From positions 401,835,993 through 401,899,992 of the forward strand of contig NC_058520.1 in assembly GCF_904849725.1 (NCBI RefSeq): a stretch of DNA of 64,000 nt, in the 5' to 3' direction. The position numbers and the translations under genes are program-made. Below are positions 1 to 12,600 of this stretch, piece by piece (the stretch's first letter is position 1; each line of letters begins with the position of its first letter). Below the pieces are notes generated by a model that was not told the origin of the DNA, made no database searches, and was given only the letters and a program-made list of their open reading frames with translations. This DNA is from Hordeum vulgare subsp. vulgare. Its lineage: Eukaryota; Streptophyta; Magnoliopsida; Poales; Poaceae.

Positions 1-1716
1 CAGTCTTGTACTTTAAATCTGCTTAGTATAGGTGGAGCAGTCATCACCTCTGACCTCGTAGTTCAGTTGCCCCGCTTGTTTTCAAATCTCGATCTCTGAT
101 TGACGAGCCAGACCCGACACATCACATACACCCCCTTCATTGTACGAGCTACAAATATACTATTGGGTACTGAGGGTGACACCTCGTTAAGTACTCCTGA
201 TGATATCTCTGTAGTCTAGCTAGTCGATCGTGGTTATCGAGGGTGATTCCTCTTTCACCATTCCCGATGACGCCTCTGTCGTGCAACCCCTCAAGTGTGG
301 GACCCCCGAGGGTGATTCCTCTAAGCCCACCTTGACGGGTACATCGTTCGGAATCCAACGAGGGTGATACCTCGGATTCCCCCGGATGTTACAACCACAC
401 AGTTACTCGACAATGTTACTCGGATCTTTGGTGACTAGTTGTAAGATGGGTGGATTCCCGTGAGACTGTGTTGTTGCCCTAATTAAAATGTTAACGGATT
501 TGGGTATTTGATCTGGGTTGGTCGGAGACCTTTTCGCACTAACCGGCTACGCGGGAAGAATTATGGATACTCGGCGTCGCAGTATCAGCCGAAGCTTTTC
601 AGATGCCAGCCATGTAGCGGCGCGCGCCCGACTGGTCCCGAGATGCATCGGTCTTGTGATTAAGGGATGCTAGGACTGACGTCGGCCACCAACGCCACGT
701 GCAGGAGCGCGAAGGGGAACTGGGCCCACAAACCCTTTGTGCTTAGGAGTTAGACCGGCGGGCTGGCCTCTTTGATTAGTCTTAGGTGGGGCTGCGACGT
801 GTCGATATTCCGAGGCCGGGCAGGACCCAAAAAAGTGTGTCCGGCCAGAGTGTTATCGAGCGTGACGGGACATGTGGTGCACCCCTGCAGGGATGAAAAT
901 TAACTATTCGGATAGCTGTTTCCACGGTTACAGGACGACTTCGAGTTGTGCCCCGATCTTATACAACTACAATTGTTACTTAACTGGAATTAGTTTGCCT
1001 CGGGATTGCTTCCTCGCACGGAGTCGAGGGAGGATCTTTAGGCGTGACCCCACTTTAATATGGCTGCAACAATATGACTATTAATGTGTTACCCCTGTTC
1101 TACTCTCGTCTATTGCTGCAAGACCCTGAAGATGCTAGTCTTTGATAGGACTAGGCCTTCTTTCTCTATTCTCGCATTGCTGCAGCCAGTCCACATATAA
1201 CCCCCCCTTCTTTGATACTGATGCATACTTAGAATAGATCTGATGTAAGAATTGCGAGTACTTTGGATGAGTACTCACCGCTGCTTTGCTCCCCCCTTGT
1301 CCCCTTGATTCGTTTGCTGCGACCAGATGATGGAGCCCAGAAGATGGAGGTCCCCGCCGACGACGACTGCTACCCCGACGGTGCCTACTACTACGTGGAG
1401 GCCGCTGATGATCAGGAGTAGTTAGGAGGTTCCCAGACAGGAGGCCTCGCCTCGTTCGATCGTTGTATCTTTTGTGCTAGCCTTCTCTAAGGCACCCCAT
1501 GTTTTATGTCTGTACTGAGATATTGTTGCTTCCGCTGACTCGTGTATTTATCGAGCTTCCGTATTCTAGCCCTCGAGGCCCCTGGCTTGTAATATGAAGC
1601 TGATGTTATTTTATTTGTGTCTAGAGTTGTGTTGTGATATCTACCCGTGAGTCCTTGGGTTTGATCGTACGCTTTTGCGTGTATGTTTAGCGTACGATTA
1701 AACCGAGGGCGTCACA
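1..1716. repeat. Partial Gypsy-type LTR (H), cut by window edge
   Basis: No coding sequence is credible here. The segment ends GAGGGCGTCACA at 1716. Read from the other strand it starts TGTGACGCCC, a common Gypsy LTR start. It shares with solo LTRs D1 and D2 a motif around 880-915 (ACCCCTGCAGGG, then a TATTCG-type stretch). The segment 1260-1480 (GAGTACT, GACGACGAC, then a TAG) also has a counterpart in D1 near 9030-9120. These point to a long-LTR Gypsy family related to but distinct from D. The other LTR end is outside the window, so solo LTR versus complete element cannot be decided, and orientation is uncertain. Confidence 0.6.
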
Positions 1717-1719
1717 CCT

Positions 1720-2651
1720 TGATAATCAAGATAATGAAACCAGACAAGATCTTTGAGTGTTTAATTACTACACCTCATTTGTATCCAAGGATATGATTTC
1801 CGTTACCCTAAGGAACATTACTGTCACATGCGTTCGGTATAACACTTCATGGTGTCCTTGCTCCTAGCCCCACCGGTGCTTGTTCTCCATCATCCTTGGT
1901 ACCTGCATGTATGAAGATCGCGGAAAAGACAAGAGACATCTTCATGGAACAATTTTATTTCACACATATGAGATGTTATGTCAAACTCTTTCATTGACCC
2001 CCTCAACAAATACCTTGGTTTGTAAGGCTCATGCCTCAATCGATACCTTACGAAACTTCTCACACATGGAGATCATATCGCGAGAATAATAAATTTAAGA
2101 ACACATCTTGAGATTGGTTGATTGCAATATTTGTTACAATGGATGCCTTGTGCGATGCACGATTATAAGTATGAACTATATGTAAGAGCACTATGGTGGT
2201 GGAGATGTCTATGGAGATGGAAATGACGTCGTCTATGGTTTCTGGATGAAGATGATGATGAAGAGGTTCTAGGTTCCATGCCCATCTCCCTTGTTGACAT
2301 TTTGATGGGTTCCCCTTTATAAAAGTTGTTCAAGTGGACGATGTGCTTCAAAATCCATGCAAATGAGGCTCATATACGAGAGTGTGCCCTTATGGAACAT
2401 TATCTTTTGCTCTGTCTTTGCATGGAAGTCTCTTGTTGATTCTTTCTGCCTCCATTTTCCTTCCTTTCCATTTCCACACGCGATTTCTTCCCTTTTTAGC
2501 ACATTTCCCGTGGAAAGACATCAAAGAGACGATTTGTGGAACCTTTTACATTCATTAGTTCTGAAGAGCATTATTGCAGCAAATATGTCTTTTTAAATGA
2601 AATATCTATGTTTTAAAAAAGGTTAAATGAGTGTAAAGATATCACTCATCA
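1720..2651 (-). repeat. Gypsy-type LTR J1 (932 bp)
   Basis: On the minus strand it starts TGATGAGTG at 2651 and ends ATTATCA at 1720. Just outside the start, on the minus strand, is GCTTGGGGAGC, the usual Athila-type polypurine tract, so this looks like a 3' LTR of a minus-strand element. A diverged copy in the same orientation is J2 (54599-55506); matching blocks run along the whole length, for example around 1740-1790 and 54610-54660. LTR H ends 3 bp to the left. Short ORFs here are chance. Confidence 0.55.
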
Positions 2652-3594
2652 GCTCCCCAAGCTAAAACTCGGCCGTGCTCGAGCAACATAAAGAGAAAAC
2701 CGATTCATAAGGAACTCAGTTGTTTAAAGCGGAATAATGTGAAGGTTGAGGTTCACTTATGATCGGTATGCCTAGATAGTTCTTCGCTTCTTCACCTGAA
2801 AACTTAGCATAGATGTAGTTGTGGCATGGTTATAGTGCCAGTGTTAGTGAAGCACAGATTGTGAACACAAAGTCCTTGATGTACTAGATAAACCAACCTT
2901 GCAACACTTTATTATATTTATTCTAGACAGCACTTGCTTGCCGGGAATGAACGAAATATTTTTGTTTTTATAGAGCCAAAAAAACATATGTTAGGGAGTA
3001 GAAATCATGTGGTGAAATGTAATTCTCAAGCTCTCATAAGCACACCCGCAATTATTTCCTCCTGTAGTCTCTCAAGCACTTCATTTCAAGCACTGTTTGC
3101 TGGAACTTTGATTGTTACATGAAGCGATTATGTGCATGACCTGATCATGATAGGTGACCCAATCTCTACGATTATTGTGTTAGTCCGTGGATCAATAGCT
3201 CAGATGCACAATAGATGATGAAATACAAAGAATAGATCACATGTCATAGTACTTACACTTAAGATCCACTGCTTCGCAATACACACATGGTTTGCTCATG
3301 GACTAGTTTACAATAAAATCATGCAGCAGTGATAATGTTCTAGTCTTGTGGTGTCCATGAACTCACATGCATGAGTTGAGTGTAGCATCGTAACCCTACT
3401 TTATACCTTCTCTCCAATATTGTAAACCTTCAACATGATGCATTGTAGCCACTGGGGTCAATACATTGAATGTGTTGGAAAGTCCAAAGTTATTGGAAAC
3501 TAGTTCACCTACATGCACTTTGGATGGTGGGGTTTAAGGCTCTGTGTAGAAAACATAGTTTTGTCCTATAGTTTATAATATAATGGTTTGCTCT
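2652..3594 (-). repeat. Non-coding Gypsy interior next to J1
   Basis: About 940 bp with no credible coding sequence. On the minus strand it leads into the purine-rich tract at 2652-2662 that borders J1, so it is most simply the 3' untranslated interior of the element J1 belongs to. Moderately AT-rich, with no inverted terminal repeats seen. Confidence 0.35.
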
Positions 3595-4113
3595 GTTAGT
3601 TAGTCGTACCGTATCGTACGACAGGGCAATGCAATTTTAGTATGTGGGCATTGGCATCGCACTTCAGCCCTGGACCAATCCCAGATAGTGATACTCGTAT
3701 CACGCCAGCAATCCGAGTAGTCCAAGTGTTCCTACAGAGATCCTGGGTTTTCAAGTCCTCCGAGATAAGCTCCACCCTCCCCGTTAGTTCAACCCATTGG
3801 CTATTTATTTGAAGATTTGATGAGATCAACTGACAATTCTCGGATGAGTTGCTCAAAGTTGTTTGTAACCGGGGACACAGCTAATCATGATTAGTTTTAT
3901 ACACTCTGCAGGGGTTTGTGTACTTTACCCGTGATTCTCGATCACACCCTTGTCCTACTAAACTTCACTTGTGAAGTACCTAGGTAGATGAATACAATAC
4001 TTTTGGGAAGTAGTCTTCCTCCCAAAAATGATAGACCCAGTCCAAACTACACACCTACATCTGCCTGTTTGTCGCGGGAGGGTTCCCACAACCTACTTGG
4101 TCAAGACAGAGCC
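3595..4113 (-). repeat. Fragment of a long-LTR Gypsy LTR
   Basis: On the minus strand this stretch holds an ACCCCTGCAGAG-type motif followed by GTGTCCCCGGTTAC. Both recur in LTR H and, in part, in D1/D2, so it is probably an LTR fragment of that long-LTR group. The 86-residue minus-strand reading frame inside it matches nothing known to me. It ends where G1 begins at 4114. Confidence 0.35.
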
Positions 4114-4566
4114 TGATCCGTCTCCAACGTATTGATAACTTACGAAGTATTCATGCCATATTTTCCTATGTTTAAACTACTTTAATATGGTTTTGATGCA
4201 ATTTATATGAATTATTTATAACTAACCCGGCCTAAAGTTGTTTCAGCAGAATTACCGTTGTATTGTTTTTGTGCAGAAAATAAAAGTTCTCAGAGTCGCT
4301 CGAGATTTTTTCATGTTTTTTCTGGAGCGAAGAACCACCGGAGGGGAGCAACCTATGGGCCACAAGGCAAGAGGGCATGCGCACCCTCCTGGGTGCGCCC
4401 TGATGGCTTGTGGGGCCCACATGGCTTTGTTTAGCGTGATTCCAAAGCCAAAAATAGCATATATATACACAAACCCTCAGACATAAAAGGAGAACTTCCG
4501 CTCCATGCTAATACTCTGTGTATCAGCAAAAAATCCATCTAGAGCCTTTCTAGTACCCTGTCGAAG
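4114..4566 (+). repeat. G1 5' LTR, first part
   Basis: Matches the first ~0.5 kb of the 3' LTR at 47990 onward, including the CAGCAGAATTACCG / CAGCACAATTATCG region and the GAGGGGAGC..CCTATGGGCCA stretch. It stops at ..CCTGTCGAAG, and the sequence resumes at 44269 with CGGAGGGGGGAA, exactly as the uninterrupted 3' copy reads near 49110. Confidence 0.8.
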
Positions 4567-7500
4567 TGTTGGAAATATGCCCTAGAGGTAATAATAAAGT
4601 GGTTATTATTATAATTCCTTGTTCATGATAATCATTTATTCTCGATGCTAGAATTGTATTGATTGGAAACTAAATACATGTGTGGATACATAGACAACAC
4701 ACTCTCCCTAGTGAGCCTCTAAAGGACTAGATCGTTGATCAAAGATGGTCAAGGTTTCTTGGTGATAGACATGAGTTGCCATTTGATAATGGGATCACAT
4801 CATTAGGAGAATGATGTGATGGTCAAGACCCAAACTATAAACTTACCATATGATCGTGTCAGTTTATTGCTATTGTTTTCTACGTGTCAAAGTTTCTATT
4901 CCTATTACCATGAGATCATGCAACTCTTGGGCACCTAGGGAATGCCTTGCGTGTATCAAATGTCACATCGTAACTAGGTGAGTATAAAGGTGCTCTACAC
5001 GTATCTCCAATGGTGTGTGCTGGGTTGTCATGGATCGAGACTGGGATTTATCACTCTATATGATGGAGAGGTATCTCTAGGGCTCACTTAGTAATACAAC
5101 ATCAAAAGAAGCTTGCAAGCAATGTGTCTAAGGTGTTACTCACGGGATCTTGTATTACGAAACGAGTAAAGAGACTTGGCGGTAACGAGATTGAACTAGG
5201 TATGTAGATACCGACGACCGAATCTCACGCAGGTAGCATACCGATGGACAAAGGGAACAATATACAGGATTGGTTGAATCATTGACATCGTGGTTCGACC
5301 CATAAAGATCTTCATAGAATGTGTAGGAGCCAATATGGATATCCAGGCCCTGCTATTTGTTATTGACCGGAGAGTGTCTCGGCCATGTTGCATAGTTCTC
5401 GAACCCACATGGTCTGCACACTTAAGGTTAGCTGACGATTCAGTATTAATGAGTTAAATGTGGTCATAAACGAAAGTTTTTCGGAGTCTTGGATGAGATC
5501 TCGAACATCACGAAGATCTCCGGAATGGTCCAAAGGTAAGGATTTATATATAGGAAGTTGGTATACGAGCTTCGGAAAAGTTTTGGGGTATACCGGTTTT
5601 GCGACGGGAGTGCCGGAAGTGTTCCGGCGGGACATCAGGAGGGTCCACCTATGCCGGTGGGCCCCATGGGCTGTGAGAGGGGGCACACCAGCCCCTGGTG
5701 GGATGGCGGCCCCTCACACTAATTCTCATGGTGCCAAAGTGTCACATCCCTAACCCTTAAGCAAGATAGCATTGTGCTCATGTCTTCTTTGCATTTGCAT
5801 CTAAGAAGTTTCAACAAAAACAACAAAGTGGCAAAGGAAAAACTCAAAACCCTAGCCACCATTTCAATTAAAGGAAATCTCAAACTAGTTCAAAATCAAT
5901 GAACCCAAAATGGCCTCAAGAAATGTTCAAACTTTCTGATAAATCATGAAAGTAAATGAGCATTGGAGAAAACTATTTTCTTGACACTTTAAGCATTTTA
6001 AATAAATGCAAAAGCCACTCGTTTCAAATTTAAAATTTGAAATCAGAAACTATAATTTTCCAAAAATGTTGAAAACCTTGGAAATGAGTGGGGATATTAT
6101 AACAAATATTTTAGGAGGTCTAAAATAGTTTTTACTTTTTGTTTTGGAGCTGAATTAATTGGCAAATCAATAATTAGCAAAACAGAAAAACAAAAACAGA
6201 GAAAATGGAAAAAAACTTACCTGTCGCCCAAGCCTGGCCCGGCCCATCTCCCCGCTCGTCCCCTCCCTCGCGCCAGTAGGCAGCAGGAGGTGGCCGCCGC
6301 CCCCTCCGGCGCGGCCACGCACCTGCGTGCCTGCCTGGCCGCCGCCTCGCGCTGGCGACAACGGGGATAAGCTCCCGAGAGCCTCCCCTATCCATTCCCC
6401 GCCTCGGTTCTCCTCCTCCTCCCGGATCTCCTCCTCCTCCTTGCTGCCGCCATTAGAGCCGAGCTCGAGCTGCCCGTGCCCCTGGCCATAGGTTTCCCTC
6501 CCAGAGCACGCCATTAGCTCCGCCTCGTCGCCCTGGTCATCTCTGCAGAAACCGAAGCTTCCTCGAGCCGTGCAACGCCTGCAACGCCGTCGTCTTCCAC
6601 CTCCGGCCGCCGGACCTCTCCCGTCGATTCGTCGCCCCCACGCCTTCCCCGAGCCGTCTAAGCTCTGCTCTGCACTCCCCGTGAGCATGCGGTCGTTTCC
6701 CCTAAGTTTCCACAGTCGATCCCCTCCTCTAGCTCTAATTTCACCGGAGCCCGATGAGGACCGCCGTTGCCGCACGTCGCCGGTAGCCCTCCGATGATCA
6801 GCTTGTCCTTCCGAGGGCACCAGCAGCTCCAGGACGACGCGTAGATGCCGTAGCAGCTAAGAACCGAGCGTAGATCCCCCTAACTCAAAGACCCCGATGG
6901 CACCCGAGCTTCGGCCGCCGCTCCGGCTCATCGCCGACGCCTCTTCCGGCGACCCTAGCCTCCCCAGATGGTCCTGCCAGATCGGCCACTTCGCGAGCAT
7001 GCTGTAGCTGCCAACCGCGTGCGTTTTGGTGCTGTGCAGCGCCGTCTAGGTCGCCTCGGGCGAGCCCTCCGCCGCGGGTCTGGTCGCCGGCGACCACCCT
7101 CCGGTGGGCGTCGACGTGGCCGACCATTAGGGCGTAATCGCCCTCCCCTCAGTCGCTGCCACAGGGCCCCACGCCTGGTCAAACCCCAATTAGGGGCTGG
7201 TCAGCGCGGGATTAGTCCCAGAGAGGCTGACCAGTGGGGCCCCCCTGTCAGGTTTGACCTGAACAGGTCGGCTAACCTGCTGACGTCAGCCTGATGCAAT
7301 AAATAGAATTTCCAGTATAAAACTAATTCAGGAAATTGCTAAAAATTGTAAAAATCATAGAAATTAATCTGTAACTCCAAGAAAATAATTTATATATGAA
7401 AAAGTATCAGAAAAATTCAAGGATTCTGATTATGCTATTTTCAACTATGTTTGAAAAAGTTACAGAACCCTAAATTGTGAAATAAGGAATAATTCAATTC

Positions 7501-10464
7501 TTTTAATCACTTTATAAATGGAATTTGCAAAAATATTCAAATTTCATTATATATGCAATGATCACACACTGCCCTAATTACAAATTAGTACCATAACATG
7601 ACATTTCATGCATGTTAACATCAAGTTGATCTGAGCATCAGGTCGAATCAATTAAACCGGTATCCGAGAATACCCTGTTTGAATTGCTATCCGAATGTGA
7701 TTCAAATCAACTCTAAACCTAATACATGTTGAAAATAATAACTTATCACCTTGCATTCTCATGCCATGCTCATGCATCATTTTGAGTGCATATGATTGTT
7801 ATTGAATGTTGCCATTCATTTCGGTAGGCTCCGCACCCCCGGATTCCACTGAATATCCGTCTGACGGGTATCGTTCCTCCTCTGAGCAACAAGGCAAGCA
7901 ACCCTTTTGATCATCCCGATAACTCCTATGTTCTTGCTCCTGCACCTATTTATTGCATTAGGATCAAATGCTTCAACTGCTTTTGCCATGATAGTTGGAC
8001 CCACTTCCTTTGCATGACTTAACCTTGTCACAGTAAATAGCCGAACCTTGCAAGCTAGCATACCTGGTAGTTGCTTGAGCTATGATGTGCCTTATCCTGC
8101 TATGCATGCTATGCTTAGAGTTGTGTATGGTATGTCATCTAGGAGATGAACAGAAATGTGGAATGTGTTCGGTGAGCAAAGGTTGTGTGTTGAACTTGAT
8201 TTGGTAATGGTACCGGTGAAAGGCTGTGTAGGAGTACATGGCGGGTTGTTTCATTGGAACCGTCCTTAGGAACTGAGTTCCGTGTATGTAATCCAAGACT
8301 AGATACTACCACATGCTGGGCCCTGAAATATGACCCCGCTCGGCCTATTAATCGCGTAGTACTCGGTCCAGGAGTTGCAAGTAGTTTCTGGTGTTTATAG
8401 TAATGCTGGAGGCCGTGCATGGTGCTGACCTGAGAGGTGGACCGTGATGCGGTAGGCAGTGGCACGGTGTACCAAGTGGCACCCGGATGGTGGGCTTGGG
8501 AACCCTGCGCACATCGTTTGAGGACGTGGCGGAAACCTCGGCCGGACTTCCGTACGGGTTACTCTCAGATAGGCGATAAACCTGGACTAGGTACTAGTGT
8601 GGTTAACGGTCGTGGCCGACTCCCTCGGTGGGCTTCCGCTTGAAGGTTGCCGAGGTGCATGACGTGCACATGGTGATAAGTGGCGAGAGCGTGTGTGACG
8701 ATGTACACCCCTGCAGGGTTATGATCTATTCGAATAGCCGCGTCCGCGGATATGGACTACTTGGAGACATATGTTGTTCATAGATAACTTCAATGGCTAC
8801 TCATAAAATTGTCAAGATAAGCGTGAGTGTCGTGGCCGGCATTTCCGTATCGAGACGGAATGATTCCACGATAGTGTATTGTTGTGGTGTTAGTGGACTC
8901 GTGTGCGATAAATCAAGTTGTCAAAACTACTTTCAAAGTGCAAATTGTCTAGCCACGAGTCAAATGCTGGCTTCCCATGTTTTGATACCTTGCATGAGTA
9001 GTTAGTTCTCCTAAAGTCTTGCTGAGTACCTTCGTACTCATGTTTGCTTAATAAATGTTGCAGAGGTTGCTAATGACCCTAATGGAGGGTTCTTCGTAGA
9101 CATCGACGACGACGAGTAGCTGGTGTCCCAGCTACGATCTGGCCCTATGTCGGCTCTGTAGTATAGTCAGGCCATGTGACTTCTAGTTGCACTGTCTGTA
9201 CCCAGACAGTTTATAACTCTTCCGCTGGCTTGTGTTTGTATGACTGCTATTATGGGTCGAGAGACCTTAATGTGTAATATTATGTGTGTGGCTCTTCCGA
9301 GCCTCTTAAATAAAGGTTGTATGTTTATGGTTATGTTGTGATGCCATCGATGTATCTATACATATCGGTATGCCATGCGTATGTGTGTCTTACTGGATAT
9401 GTATGGGGTTCGAATACCTAGTCGTGAACTTTAGTAGCACTCCTTACAAGGAAATGCCCCTTTGTGATCCAACGAGCCTTGGTAGTTCGCTACTGCTCCG
9501 GACACATTGGTTGACCGGCATGTGTCCTTCTTAGCTGATGTGTCTGTCCCCTTTGGGGAAATGTCACATGATGTAATGGAGTCCTTGTAGCTTGCTACGA
9601 CTCGTCTACGTTCGCTGATGACCGACACCTGCTTTGTTGGGTCATGTATGCCTGTTCTTGTGCGGAACTGCCACTATGGTTTATGACTAGACATGTCGAT
9701 CCGGGTTCTTTGACATTGGATTGCTAGCGACACCTATCGCATACGTGAGTCAAAATACGCAAACGGTCCCGGCTAAGGTAAGGCTGCATCCATGGAGTTA
9801 ACCGTGCGTGAGACCACAAAGAGATGCGATGTGTTACAGGCTGGATTCCTATGGCTTAGGATCGGGGTCCCGACACAAAGGCAGCAAGGTGGGCCGTCTC
9901 AAGGGTGGCGCCACCCTTTCCTTGGGTGGCAAGCCACATTGGCCGTCGCCCCAAGCCCTAGGGGAAACCATAGGGGCCACCGGCCTCCTCCCTTCCTCTT
10001 ATATGTATGTGGGGAGAGGGAGGGCTGCACCACAGCTATCTCATGGCACAACCTCTCCCTCTTCCTCTAGATGGTCTCCACCTCTAGTTTTCTCGGTATA
10101 GCTTGGCGAAGCCCTACATGACAGCTACACCAGCACCACCGTCACACCGTCGTGCTTCCTAGGAACTCGTCTACTACTCCGTCCTCGCATGCTGGATCGA
10201 GGAAGCAGAGATGTCATCAAGTTGCACATGTGCTGAATGCGGAGGTGTTGTCCGTTCGTTTCTCGATCGGAAAGTACATGGGATGGCTTGCAATTTGGAT
10301 CGCGAAGACGTTCGACTACACCAACCGCATTTCATAATGCTTCCCGCTTAGCGATCTACAACCGTATGTGGATCCGATCTCTCGTCTCGTAGACGGTCAT
10401 CACCAAGGATAGATCTTGTATGTGCGTAGGAATTTTTTTGTTTCCCATGCAACATTCCCCAACA
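4567..10464 (+). repeat. Element A 5' LTR, split by D1
   Basis: Starts TGTTGGAAATATGCCCTAGA and ends CATTCCCCAACA. The LTR parts are 4567-5739 and 9876-10464. The TG..CA ends, the ATGCCCTAGAGG start and the ..CCCATGCAACATTCCCC end are diagnostic of the BARE/Angela group. A TATA-like run (CTTATATGTATG) lies at 9997-10008, just before the segment corresponding to the LTR transcription start region in this family. Confidence 0.9.
5740..9875. mobile_element. Solo LTR D1 of a long-LTR Gypsy family
   Basis: A 4136-bp unit running from TGTCACATCC to GGTCCCGACA, flanked by perfect duplications CAAAG at 5735-5739 and 9876-9880. There is no primer site, gag or pol, so it is a solo LTR. It aligns over its full length, inverted, with D2 (27267-30774 plus 42556-43081). 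About 6230-7290 is markedly GC-rich against AT-rich flanks. ORFs there are not supported as genes. By homology to LTR H the LTR may read TGTCGGGACC.., on the minus strand here, in which case a splice-donor-like ACAG/GTAAGT follows the GC-rich block. Family not assigned. Confidence 0.88.
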
Positions 10465-10482
10465 GTGGCATCATGAGCTAGG
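10465..10482 (+). other. Primer binding site of element A
   Basis: GTGGCATCATGAGC directly follows the LTR end. This is a degenerate form of the initiator-Met-tRNA complementary site (TGGTATCAGAGC) of BARE-type elements. The same sequence follows the 5' LTR of B and, on the minus strand, that of C. Confidence 0.7.
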
Positions 10483-11732
10483 TCTATGCATCGATGACAT
10501 CTCAAGTAGAACACAAAGGACTTTGTTGGCCTTGATATTCAGATTGCTTCCCTCCTTAGTATTTTCTTGATTCAGCGGTGTTATGGGATGAAGCGGCCCG
10601 GACAAACCTTAGTCGTCCACGTACGAAAGACCGGTTCCATTGACTGACATGCAACTTGTTGCATAAAGATGGCCGGCGGGTGTCTATCTCCCCTATTTTA
10701 GTTGAATCTGATTAGATAGAGGCGGTCCTTGTAGAAGGTTAAATAGCAAGTTGCATATCACCATTGTGGTTTTGCGTAGGTAAGAAGCGTTCTTGGTAGA
10801 TACCCATACCAGCACATAAACACATGCAACAACAAATTAGAGGACATCTAGCTGGTTTTTGCAGGGTACATTGTGATATGATATGGCCAAAGACATGATG
10901 ATATATATTTGATGTATGAGATGATCATGATGTAATAGTTAATATCGACTTGCATGTCGATGCTACGAAATCCGACATGAGCCATTGGGTTGTCTTTCAT
11001 TATTGTATGACTTGCATGTCAATCATTAAGTGCTATGTAATGATTTAGTTTATCCGTAAACGGTAGCAATAGTGGTACAAGCATGGTTGGCACGACAACC
11101 TTGATGCCAACATGATGATGGAGATAATGGTTTTGTGTCGGTGCTGGTGGAGATCATGCCGGTGCTTTGCAGATGGAGATCAAAAGCAAAAGATCATGGC
11201 CATATGATGTCACTTATGATTTGTATGTGGTGTTAATCCTTTTTATGCACCTTGTTTTTCTTAGGACGACGGTAGCATTATAAGGTGACCCCTCATTAAA
11301 ATTTGAAGATCAAATTGTGTTCTCCCCGAGTGTGAACTGTTGCAAAAGTTCATCGTTTTGAGACACCACGTGATGATCAGGTGTGATAGACTCTACTTTC
11401 ACATACAACGGGTGCAAGATAGTTTTGCACATGCGGAACACTCGATTTAACCTTGACGAGCCTAGCATGTACATACATGGCCTCAAAACACAAGAGACCG
11501 AATGGTCAAACATGAGTCATATAGTAGATATAATCAACATGTAGATGTTCACCATTTAAACGAGCTCATCTCATGTGATGATCAGACTTGGGTTGGTGGA
11601 TTTGGATCATGTATCACTTGAATGACTAGAGGGATGTCAATTGGAGTGGGAGTTTGTTAGTAATATGATTAACTCAACTCATTATCTTGAACAATATTCT
11701 AAGTAATCTTTGCAAATTTATGTTGTAGATCA
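10483..11732 (+). other. Element A untranslated leader
   Basis: About 1.25 kb between primer site and gag, with no credible coding sequence. It parallels the leader of B (16684-17327) and, on the minus strand, of C (about 61300-62620), with shared blocks such as GTAATAGTTAATATCGACTT. Confidence 0.7.
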
Positions 11733-12600
11733 ATGGCTCGCGCAGTAGTACTCCTAAATTTTAATCCTAGAGAAAGCCAAGCTAAAAGATGATGGTAGTA
11801 GCTTTGTAGACTCGGCCCGTAATCTGAGGATTGTCCTCATGGTTTCCCAAAAGTCTTATGTCCTTGATGCAGTACTTAGTGATGCGCCCCCCTCCCGGCG
11901 ACTGAAGACGTTACGAACGTCTGGCAGCCGCGTGTGGATGACTACTAAGTAGTTCAATGTGCAATTTCGTATGACTTAGAACCGGGACTTCGAACACGTT
12001 AAGAACATCATGGAACATATGAGATGTTCCAGGAGTTGAAGTTCATTTTTGAAAATTATGCCTGTATCGTGAGGTATGAGACCTCCCAAAAGTTATATGC
12101 TTGCAAGATGGAGGAGAACGGGTTTCTGAGTGAACACATACTCAGAATGTCTGGGTATTCCAACCGTGTGGTTGAATTCAGAATTGTTCTCTTGCTAGAT
12201 GCAATCACTCACAGAGTTCTTCAATCACTGCCACCTAGCTATAAAGGCTTTTTGTTGAACTATAAAATGCAAGGGATGAATAAATCAGTCACCGAGCTGT
12301 TTGCGATGCTGAAAGACGCCGAGTCATAAATTCAGAAGGAACATCAAGTGTTGATGGTCAATAAAACCAATAGTTTCAAGAAGAATGGCAAGGGTAACAC
12401 TAAGATGAGTGGCAAAGCAGTTGCCCCTCCCGTGAAGAAACCCAAGGCTGGACCCAAGCATAAATTGAATGCTTTGATTGCAAGGGCACTGGTCACTAGA
12501 AGAGGAACTGCCCCAAGTAACTGCCCGACAAGAAGGCGGCCAACACCAAATAAGGTATGTATGGTATACATGTTATTGATGTGTAGCTCACCAACTCTCG
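11733..12600 (+). pseudogene. gag: Copia gag (element A), broken
   Basis: The nucleocapsid/coat part of the Copia polyprotein, which would package element RNA in virus-like particles. The likely start is the ATG at 11733, followed by a LLNFNP-type segment. A stop and frame changes follow within 100 bases. The best open stretch (12024-12329, 101 residues) has the Copia UBN2-type gag signature, with an LxSLPxSYKGF-like segment and a VTELFAMLKDAE-like end. A Lys-rich stretch follows (about 12344-12470), then a decayed zinc-knuckle region around 12480-12540 in which most Cys are lost. Several stops and shifts make it non-functional. The protease follows in the same order as in intact BARE-type elements. 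Confidence 0.8.

Noticed and set aside
3603..3622. Near-palindrome GTCGTACCGTATCGTACGAC
   Set aside because: Seven-base arms with a short loop inside repeat debris; too short and isolated to call a functional site.
6167..6820. 217-residue minus-strand ORF in the GC-rich part of D1
   Set aside because: It lies inside a solo LTR with intact ends and duplications. The D2 copy does not keep the frame, and the composition explains the lack of stops.
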